Source: Pelargonium cotyledonis
Lineage: Eukaryota > Streptophyta > Magnoliopsida > Geraniales > Geraniaceae
Direction of reading: 5' to 3'
Assembly: GCA_036897625.1 (NCBI GenBank)
Contig: JAYMTA010001209.1
Location: forward strand, 1-21,182
Length of the DNA stretch: 21,182 bases
A model generated the notes under the pieces. That model was given only the letters and a program-made list of their open reading frames with translations, searched no databases and was not told the DNA's origin. Below, in pieces: positions 1 through 8,172 of the stretch (its first letter is position 1; each line of letters starts with the position of its first letter). Position numbers and translations under genes: made by a program.

Positions 1-740
1 AAAAAAAAAAACACTTTCAGATCTGAAATTAAAAAAAAAAAAAAATTCCTTTGACTCCACTCCTCAATACACTTGCCGGAACCGATTCCAAGGCCGAGAG
101 AGACGGGAGAGACGAGGTCGACGGCGACGAATCTTCTCGGTTCCAGCGGCGGCGGCCCCTCCTTCTCCGGATCTCGCTGCTGACGTCGTGAGGCTGTTCG
201 TCGTCATCGAACTCCTCCACGTCGAAGGACGATGGCCGTCGAGCTCCTCGCCGTCATTGAGCTCCTCAGTCGCCGCCGGAGACGAGCGTGGCGAGGGTGG
301 AGGCTGGTGATGCCGCAATCGAGGCCGGTGAGGTGGAGGGCGGCGGGGATGCTTCCAGATCACTGTTTTTGAAGCTTCCATATCCTGAGGCGATGCGAAT
401 CATGTCTCGGTCACTGTTTTTGGCTAGAAATCTGAAATTTTGATTTTGAATTTGAAACCTTAAAATTTGCAGATTCCAATGGCCAAAACTTGTTTCCGTT
501 TCTTTGTTTTTTTTTTATTATTTCTTAAGGGTCTGTTTGGTTGTTGTTTAATTTGTAGTTTGAGGGCATTTTGGTCATTTTACTACCTTGGACGGAGATT
601 TGGATGAAACAGTGGACGGAAAGTTTTGCGACATACTTTAGGAAAACCAATAGTTACAAACTATACTTTAGGGTAAGTATGTGCAAAAGGTGCATACTTC
701 AGAGTAAGTATGTATAATTATCCCTTAAATTTTATTGTGG
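1..740. repeat. GC-rich block and repeat-like flank, no confident gene
   Basis: Positions 60-380 are markedly GC-rich (CGG/CCG and GAC/GTC rich) and open in two minus-strand frames. One, 381-64, would give 105 residues rich in Arg, Pro, Ser and Ala without a recognisable domain. Two A runs bound the left side. From 520 to 730 the text (ggtcattttactacc, ttggacggagattt, and gtaagtatgt twice) looks like the edge of an interspersed repeat. A small gene cut by the window cannot be excluded, but compositional openness explains the frames. Confidence 0.3.
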
Positions 741-1141
741 CGGGGCAAAAAAAACGCGTTTTTATCTTATAATTTTTCTTTTGTTTTAAACTATCGTTAG
801 TTCTAACGTGTGTCGACACTTGTAAACATAGTTATACTCGATAAATAGTTGCATAAATAATAAAACATGAGTTTCCAGTCCGGCATGAATCATCAAGTTT
901 ACTCATTATCATTTTTCTATCGACAACACCAACACCAGTTGAGAGACTCGAACTTGATAAGACAATACCAATAACACATGTGGAAAGACTTCACGAACTA
1001 TACCATCTCGCACACAGAGTTCATTTTGTGAGACCCGAACCCATAGAAGTTCGGATTAGGTTTTGGGTGTTCAGAGATTAGAGTCTAGATTGTCAGCTCT
1101 ATATTGATTCCCTGGGTAATTTATATGGAAAACTTTGCCAC

Positions 1142-1515
1142 TTTGCCACTACTTTTATGAGACCGTCTTGCTGACTCAAACATACAACGTCGAGCTCACA
1201 CGAGTACGTATAATAAAATTACCATATACAGACCTGCTTTATCATTCTTCACCTCGACTAAAATTACTTTTACGCGAAAAAAGCAAAAAAAAATCAATGT
1301 TCATGAACAGTAAATTCAATCCGACAAGGCGACTAAAGACAAACACCCAAATACATGAAATTTCCCAATTAAGTCATTCACATGCACAATGTTGGCCCTA
1401 CTTTTTGGGACTGTTTTCGTGACTCGAACTTTCAATCTCGAGCTCACGCACGAGAGTCCATATAATACAATTACCATATGGAGGCACTTATTCATTTTTC
1501 ACCTCAACCAAAATC
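1142..1515. repeat. Diverged tandem duplication downstream of NF-YA
   Basis: Two copies about 250 bp apart, 1142-1267 and 1391-1515, share the order ctactttt, gac(t)g, tgactc, cgagctcac, cga, ataata, aaattaccatat, ttcacctc and aaaat. The trailing sequence (aaggcgac, aaacac, gatttccc-like) continues the match to about 1375 and 1580. Divergence is high, so this is old. Nothing in it codes convincingly. Confidence 0.6.
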
Positions 1516-1679
1516 CATAAATTTAAGCCGCCTAGGCGACACAGATGCACAAACACACTCATTCGTGTGTGATTTCCCAAAGTTTTCAAATCGAGCAGTC
1601 GTCTTATATATCCTTGGTTTTTCACTAGGAAAAAGATGACAGGCAACCGAACACAAAAACGGTAAAATAAATAGTAACA

Positions 1680-1700
1680 GAGCCAAGGATGACTTCCCTA
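1680..1700 (-). promoter_or_regulatory. miR169 target site in the NF-YA 3' UTR
   Basis: Plant NF-YA mRNAs are classic miR169 targets, with the site in the 3' UTR. The plus strand here reads agccaaggatgacttccct, which equals the miR169 sequence from miRNA position 2 to 16 without mismatch. There is a mismatch at position 1 and one near position 17, and pairing resumes at 18-20 for the miR169h-type form. The site starts 47 nt after the TAA stop on the same strand. Predicted cleavage would fall opposite miRNA positions 10-11, about 1689-1690. Confidence 0.9.
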
Positions 1701-1747
1701 TGGAATGCCAGCATGAGTACCTCCACACCGAACAGAACCAGCTGAGC

Positions 1748-4700
1748 TTATCGGAGGTGAGGAAGATGAACCTGATTCGCCCCTATGAGGGTGCCGCCTC
1801 CCGAGTGACCTTGTGTGGGTCCACCAATGCGAGAAGGGTAGCTAGAGAATCTATATTCTGGGTGATGAAACATGTTGTCACTGTTGGAGGCACTCGTGAC
1901 ATCGGAGGTTGAAGTGCTGGAATGAGCAACATTTGTTTTGGATACAGCATATCCATCATTGGTTGGACTAGACTTGGATTCTTGGAGCTTCTTCGCGTTG
2001 AGAAAGCGTCCACCAGATCCTCTAGCCCTTTTTAACGCATGAAGGTGACGGGACTCGTGAAGATATGGCTGCACAACTGTCGCATGTCAATGTCGATCCA
2101 CATGATGGCACAATGTATATTTATTTATGTAATATGTTTCAACTATAGCTAGCAATCCGTGTATGTGTGTCTTGATTGCGTCGTGTTCAAGCTTCAATAG
2201 TTGTGCTCAAATATTAAACATGACAAATTTTAATAAATGGAGTAATTGACCATAGACAAGACAAGACCAACACGCTAGAAACAACACTTCCCAACACAAT
2301 AAAATTTCACAAATTTAACCTATTTAGCATAACTATGTAAACTAACAACCGTGTTTTTGGGATTAATTTACAGTTATAACCCTTAAGTGTGCGAGTCGGG
2401 TGTTTCACAATACGATAAATCCATCATGTAAGCATGCTTTTGGGGTTTAAAACGAACACTACACGACCCAAACATGCTCATTTCGTGTTGCGTCTTGTTG
2501 AAACCCAGAATTGCCAACACTAGTTTCAACAGAAAAACAAAAAAATTGCTTACCTTCCGAGCTTTAACGAGTTTGTTTTGAGCCTCAAGCTTAGCGCGAT
2601 ACTGTCTCCGCCTAAGAATTCCATGGTATTGCTTTGCATTGACGAATATGGGTTCGTCTTGCGTAAGATCGAGAGGCAGTGGCACTCGAGAGGGTGTCAT
2701 CCCCGACATTTGGGGATGATGAATCTGAAGACATTTCAACGATAAACATATCATGAAAGGATAACTCAGAAAAAACATCCTCGTCTTACACTGAAATTCT
2801 TCGGGTTTATGTAAATTTCAGGTCATGGGTTGTACATGAAAACCGCTGAAGTTTAGAATCCAAAGGATTGAAACTTGAAACCAGACATGGAATTGGATAT
2901 TGGAATCATTCTGAGCTAATGGGTTTCGTTACCAACTAATTCGAAGAATAAACCAACTTTCTTATCATCAATTTGCATCTATATATGCCTTGAAATTTTG
3001 GACTTTATGTAAATAAAAACTAAACTTGTATGCTATTAAAATCATAGTGAAGTGACAGAGAATAAGAACAAAGGAGATGCAAAGTGAAAGAATTATAAAC
3101 AAAGTAAGAATGCAAGATTGAAGAATCTTTGAGGTTGAAAAATATTTGTACATTTGGCACATCCACTTAAAGATAGTTTTGATTCTAGAGACCAAACTTT
3201 ATAAAAAAATAATCTGAAATTGATGCTGAGTTAAGAACCGATCCTGTCCTGACCCATTCAAATAAAGCGCATAAATTATCACTCCAACAAAGGAGCATGA
3301 CATGTTCGAACCTCGAAGTGTACAGTAAATAAAAAAAGGAAAAATGGCCAGTAAAGTTCATGAACTTTAAAAAATTCATTGATTTAATCCCTAAACTTTC
3401 AAAAAGCAAAATGGTCCGTGAACTTTGAGTGAGTCAATTTAGTCCACACCATTAACTATTATGGCATGGTTATGATGTGGTATTTAAAATAGTTGATTGA
3501 TTAAAGAATATCTTTGTGGAACTGAAGTGACATTTAAAATAAAACAAATCTTACATCCCACATCAGCACCACATCATCAAAGTTAATGGCAGGCAATTAA
3601 CTCAAACTAACGGTGGAAACTATATAAATCAACCCCAAAACTCAAAGTTCATTGTACTATTTTGGCCATTTTTAAGTTCCAGGACCTCCCAGACAATTTA
3701 TTTTTATAAAATAAATTCCATATGTAATCCATTGAAGCACTTTTGGCACAATAGATTTGGTACTAGGCATGCATTAAATTACGATATAGAAAATTAGAGC
3801 AATATTACGAGTATGATATTTGAATGTCATAGTAACACAACAAAGTGACCGATCAAATCTAGAAACCATAAGAAACATACCACAGCCTTGGGGGAATAAG
3901 CAGCGGTCAATAAGCCACCAAAGTATGGTTCAGCATAATGGAATGGAACATGAGCCTGAAACCAGAAACATTAAGATATGAATCAAGTAAGATCTACCCT
4001 TGGAATCGCCAAATCACAATCATATTTATGTATCAACCTACAATTGATTGGCAATAATCAACCTGTGAAGGAGTGTATAGAAAATCTTGAGCTCCCATTG
4101 ACGATGCTAATTTAGAGTGACCTCCCATGGCTTTCTGATCATTGTCATTATGTCCTAAACAGGCGAAGAAAAAGATAAATCAGACAACATTTCAAGCCTA
4201 CCAGGAAGTGTGATAAAACCATTAATATACTCTGTGAGGTCAAGAACCTTAAGTAGACAAGGTAAAGCTATGGTGGCGAGCTGACTAAACCCGTCTCAGC
4301 ACTAACTTTCAGAAGTGAATAAGCAAACATAATGGATGTTCACCAAGCGACAAGAGTGGAACCTTCTATTTAAAAATATTGCTCTCCAACTATCTTTCCT
4401 CTTGGTTTGATTTTCTACTTGCTTTAACTCCATTTCATAATAAAGTTCGGCACTCTCTTTCTCTCTCACTCTCACGTACACACGCCATTATGAAGTTCTT
4501 TGATCCATTTATACTTTTGAGCAACTTAAACTAACTCACCCAATTCTGAGATTCAGTCCCCTATTGATTCACCTGAAACATCAATTTCTACACACACATG
4601 TACCCACGAATATCACATCCCAGCCCCACTTTAAGAAGAACAACAAATGCGAGAAACATATGCAATTAGTGTAATGACCTGATTGTGTTGAAAGTATACT

Positions 4701-4979
4701 TTGGCTGTCCCCCAAACTAGCCACTTCAGGATAAGATTGACCAGTAGATTGACTAGACGACGAGTCCTGGTCTTGAAATTGAAAATTGATTTGTTTCGAA
4801 TCATGATAGTTCCTCAGTGGAGCTCCCATCTTCAAGCTCAAACTCTGAGACAGAGACGACTAATGGAGTTCCGATTCAGATGAATTCCCCCACGATGTGC
4901 AGCCAATGTATGGGGATGTTGAATGGACCGAGTTCATACCAAAACCTTTCTTCCACACATCTTGCATTGTAGAAACCAT
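1748..4979 (-). CDS. NF-YA: NF-YA (HAP2/CBF-B) transcription factor, NF-YA3/NF-YA8-like, with an in-frame TAG in the first coding exon
   Basis: Sequence-specific subunit of the trimeric CCAAT-binding factor NF-Y, acting in the nucleus with NF-YB/NF-YC. Coding exons read on the minus strand: 4979-4679, 4154-4063, 3955-3881, 2724-2554 and 2068-1748. All introns are GT-AG and phases agree. The core is complete: the NF-YB/C-binding part ([20 protein letters not shown]) ends exon four, and the DNA-binding part ([20 protein letters not shown]) opens the last exon. The N-terminal part ([26 protein letters not shown]) and the [13 protein letters not shown] block match the NF-YA3/8 clade. From ATG 4979 there are 319 codons, a usual family length, but codon 40 (4862-4860) is TAG. 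The next in-frame ATG (4829, A at -3, G at +4) gives 269 residues with core intact at about 131-186. Family assignment is near certain; the start used is uncertain. Confidence 0.95.
2200..2520. repeat. Dispersed repeat-like sequence in the last NF-YA intron
   Basis: The intron 2069-2553 is rich in phrases such as caacacgctagaaacaac, cgggtgtttcacaatacg and aacactacacgaccc. These resemble degenerate interspersed repeats common in plant genomes. No termini were found. Similar wording recurs at 7430-7570 and 8560-8720. Confidence 0.3.
3340..3673. mobile_element. MITE-like inverted-repeat element in an NF-YA intron
   Basis: This sits in the intron 2725-3880. The left arm contains aaaaatggcca, then repeated phrases such as aaaatggtccgtgaacttt and tttagtcc. 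The right arm (about 3600-3673), read in reverse complement, gives aaaaatggcca and aaaatagtacaatgaacttt. The inner arms also pair imperfectly, around accattaact on the left and agttaatggc on the right, so the whole unit resembles one long degenerate hairpin. Such phrases are typical of high-copy non-autonomous DNA elements in plants. No target-site duplication was clear, and no transposase is encoded. Confidence 0.6.
4860..4862 (-). other. In-frame premature TAG inside NF-YA coding exon 1
   Basis: The frame from ATG 4979 or 4967 reads [12 protein letters not shown], then TAG, then [18 protein letters not shown]3/8-type similarity (from memory of the family) continues on both sides, so this looks like a CAG-to-TAG change inside an exon rather than an exon end. 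The plus strand reads gacgactaatgg here. Confidence 0.85.
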
Positions 4980-5966
4980 TGGTCGAATCTTGTAAAAACT
5001 GAAATTCCCTTACTTGGTTATCTCTCAGGCTCCTTGCTATTTTAGATTCAAGGAATTATGACCAGACGTAATGGTCTACTAACTTTAGTTCAACCTAACA
5101 AATCAAGAAACAAACTATTAACAGTCGAAATAATGCAAGCAATACCATTAAAAATCATCAGATTCCTTCCCAAGAAAAGTAAACAAACTAGAATTTGAAT
5201 ACAACAAATGCTCAAAGAATCTAAGTTTCTTTCAGACTCTGCATCACCTATAGACCACAATTGGTGTGAGAACAGTTTCATATAATTTCTCCACTGCTAA
5301 AAGTAGAACCATTAATCCCAAAGACAAAAAGGAAGTACACCAAATTCAGTTCTCAAAAATATAAACCAGAAAGCGCCAAGAGAGAATCAGAAGATAGAAG
5401 AAACAAACAACAGCAATACATGTTGTCATGCACAAACACCCCAATTTCTATTTTGTTTTTCATATTAAAAGTTATTACACACAAACACACACACACATGT
5501 ATATATACACATATCATTCTCAATAGTCATTCAACATCTGAAAGCACAAACCATAATAGATTATCAAACATATCTTATGCTCTTCATTAAAAAATAAAAC
5601 TGAAAATTTTGAAAAGATTGGATAAACATGCATTAAATCCACAATGATCAAATTGGTAAACAAATTAACATTTAGTGACCAAAAGTAACCAAAATCCAAA
5701 CACACACACACACACACAAACAGAAAGACCCATGACTTGAATCAGTAACAACAGTGTTGGTTTTAGCAAATTCTCCATAATCTCTCAAGACCCAGAACAT
5801 CACTTACTCCAAGTCTCCAACTTTACCATCTTAAGTTCCAAATGAAACACACACACACATGTTGATACCCAGAAAGAGATAGAAAATGAAAGAAAAAAAT
5901 CAGACAAAAGTAAAGAAACCCAGAGAGAGAAAAGACCAAATTGATAGAAAAGGAGCTACCTTTGTA

Positions 5967-5987
5967 CTAGAAATTGAGTCTCTGCAT
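5967..5987 (-). promoter_or_regulatory. Short upstream ORF (MQRLNF) in the NF-YA leader
   Basis: ATG 5987-5985 is followed by five codons and a TAG at 5969-5967. The TAG lies 7 nt before the predicted end of the leader exon. It follows the GAA run and is retained in both the spliced and unspliced leader. Confidence 0.5.
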
Positions 5988-6015
5988 GTCTCTTTCTTCT
6001 TCTTCTTCTTCTTCT

Positions 6016-6105
6016 TCACATGTCAGACCCCAAAATAAATATAAAAACAGTCTCTCCCTCTCTTTCTCTGTTGATGAGGTCTTCACTTTGCTTCTTCTTT
6101 TGCAT
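6016..6105 (-). promoter_or_regulatory. Upstream ORF (29 codons) in the NF-YA leader
   Basis: ATG at 6105-6103 opens a 29-residue frame that starts MQKKKQSEDL and ends with an ATG-TGA pair at about 6021-6016. It lies in the predicted first leader exon. If transcription starts above 6105 it would precede the main frame and could lower its translation. Its presence in the mRNA is inferred, not shown. Confidence 0.45.
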
Positions 6106-8172
6106 TAAACACTCACAATCACTCCACCACCTTCACCACCTTCTTTTCACAATAAAAACAATATTTTTTTATTTAATATGATAAATTTTAATGTTTTTTA
6201 TTAATTTAATTTAATTTGTTTAATCAAATTAATATATCTGGTCTTGTCGTTGTGTCCTCAATTTTCAATATTATATTGAATTTTACGCACAGAAAATTCC
6301 GACGACTTTCTGTTTGAATTCCCTAAAATACCCCTTTCCGACCTTTAATCTTTTTATCTTATCCTCCCCACGCGCGTTTTGGAGATTTGTCAGCGAAACT
6401 CGAACCGATAAGATGTAGTGGAGAGAGCGTTCGAAACACGCGCTTAGTGAGAGGTGGGGACTAGTTCTTTTGATATCTATTTTGCATTATAGCTTTTTAT
6501 CTAGGGTAGCATCAAAGCACCACGTCATGGATAAGATAATCCATTTTCTTAATTAAATATGTTTATTAATAGGATGTTTGGTAAAAAGAAAAAGGAGAAA
6601 AAGCAATTCTTAGAAATTGATATTTTTCTCACAAAAGCAAAATAAATATATATATATTATACGAGTAATATATATCAAGAATAAACAAATGCGAGTACAA
6701 CATAAACATATTGGGTGAAATTGTTCAAACGTTTCAGATTTTCGAGCACGAGTCTTCTTGTCGACGGTAAAAAGTATGATATTTGAGTTAATGGAAGAGT
6801 TATCCCTTGTTGCAAGGCAAATTTTGTGTTGTGCAACAAAAATATTAGTTTCTTCAAACTCCATCTCACTCAAGTTAAAAACATCGAGGATTTAAACAGA
6901 TTGAAATAAATTGTTATATTCAAATTAATCAAGAAGGTAATTCTTCCTTTAAAACTTCATTACATCTTATCCGACTCAAAAAGTTGAACGCGCGACCTCT
7001 TGTATAGAGATGTATGTCATATTTATAAATTAAAATAAGAAAAAAACTCATTTTGATTTTGATGATTACTCTTAAAATAGAGTTATTCAAATTGTGAACT
7101 TCACGAATCACAACTATGACAAATTTCTTTTTCTTTTTTTTCTTATTTTACTCAAATCTCCTGCATAAAAAATAGTAACCTATTAAAATCATGAATATAA
7201 TAATTTGAAAAAGATTTTTTCAACCATGAAGTGACATTACAGTACAAGATTCATTGAATTTGGGCAACAGAAAATGTAATTCTCTCTCTATCAACAATGA
7301 ATATTATGGACTTTAATTTAGTTTTGTTTAAGAAGATTAATAAAGCAACTCTGACTTTATTCAATAATAATTGACCTTACACAACAAATTCAAGTAGATT
7401 AATGAATAACTTAATTGTTTAAAAGCGTCAATCATGTCAACCATCGTGTAAACACACATTTCGTATTCGTGTCATTTAACTAGTTTAATAATTGAATCGA
7501 GATCATGCTAGTCCATTGAACGGAATACACAACTCATAACACAAATTGTCAAACCTAAACGATACTTGGACATGTGGGTCACCAGCGTAAACAGATCACG
7601 TCAGAAATTACACGGGAAACCTTTTATCAGTCTCAGCGTATCTGGTGAGAAAGATTAAGACAATACAAAATAGCAAAATACGAACACGAAAGTTTTCTTT
7701 ATGAGGTTTAAAAAATAGAATGAGGATGAAAATTCAGATTTCAAAACCGTTTTTATGACCAAAAGAAAATTATAATCCAAACATAAACTATGAGAATTTG
7801 AGATGCTAAACAAAGATTAATAAAAGAGAGGCACACACAAACCTTCCCTATAAAATCTGAGTTTCAAATGCTTGAAGAAAGGGTTATGTATATTTGGTAC
7901 AAAGGTCAAAGAGAGCCATAAACAAATTAAATTGAATTTTAGGCATATGGTTAAGGCTCGAGCACCAAGTTAATATTAATGAACATAAACACATCGAATA
8001 TTTGTTACATGTAAAGAGTTCGGGGCAAAGAAAACTACCTTGGGTGTAAGGGGTTGGTCGAGAAATTTAGCAACTTCATGTGCTGCCGGGTTCCCAAGAA
8101 AATTGATCCGAGCAGTTTATTCTTTTGGAGCGGAGAGAAACCACCAAGAATGCAAAATGGACAATCAAGAGA
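6106..8172. other. NF-YA promoter and AT-rich intergenic region
   Basis: This holds the upstream region of NF-YA and the sequence beyond the 3' end of the CID4-like gene. Very AT-rich stretches lie at 6160-6240, and an AT dinucleotide run lies at about 6645-6660. No TATA box could be chosen with confidence among the many AT tracts. Sequence at 7430-7570 (cgtattcgtgtcattt, tccattgaacgg) resembles interspersed repeat debris. I see no protein or RNA gene. Confidence 0.4.
8116..8121 (-). terminator. Candidate polyadenylation signal of the CID4-like gene
   Basis: The minus strand reads AATAAA 52 nt after the TAG stop (8175-8173). Position and sequence suit a near-upstream element, but plant signals are loose. 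Confidence 0.4.

Larger units (their letters stand above)
4980..6105 (-). other. NF-YA 5' leader with a 961-bp intron
   Basis: Upstream of ATG 4979 a good acceptor (ATTTCAG, AG at 5000-4999) is preceded by a plausible donor (ACAAAG|GTAGCT, exon end 5960). This gives a leader intron of 4999-5959 and an upstream non-coding exon beginning somewhere above about 6105. Leader introns are usual in plant NF-YA genes. The intron carries CA/AC microsatellites at about 5476-5514, 5701-5718 and 5847-5859. The upstream exon carries a GAA trinucleotide run (sense) at 5995-6017. The transcription start cannot be fixed from sequence. Confidence 0.6.

Noticed and set aside
64-381. Minus-strand 105-residue frame rich in Arg/Pro/Ser
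   Set aside because: It has no domain, overlaps a second open frame, and openness is expected in GC-rich CGG/GAC-type sequence. Repeat-like flanks make a gene unlikely.
1135-1422. Plus-strand 95-residue frame
   Set aside because: It lies in the diverged tandem duplication, has ordinary AT-rich intergenic composition and has no family likeness.
4860-4998. Explaining the NF-YA TAG as an ordinary intron end
   Set aside because: The sequence before it reads as NF-YA N-terminus in the same frame. The donor tested (GGTATG at about 4938) would shift the frame, so an exonic nonsense codon is the simpler reading.
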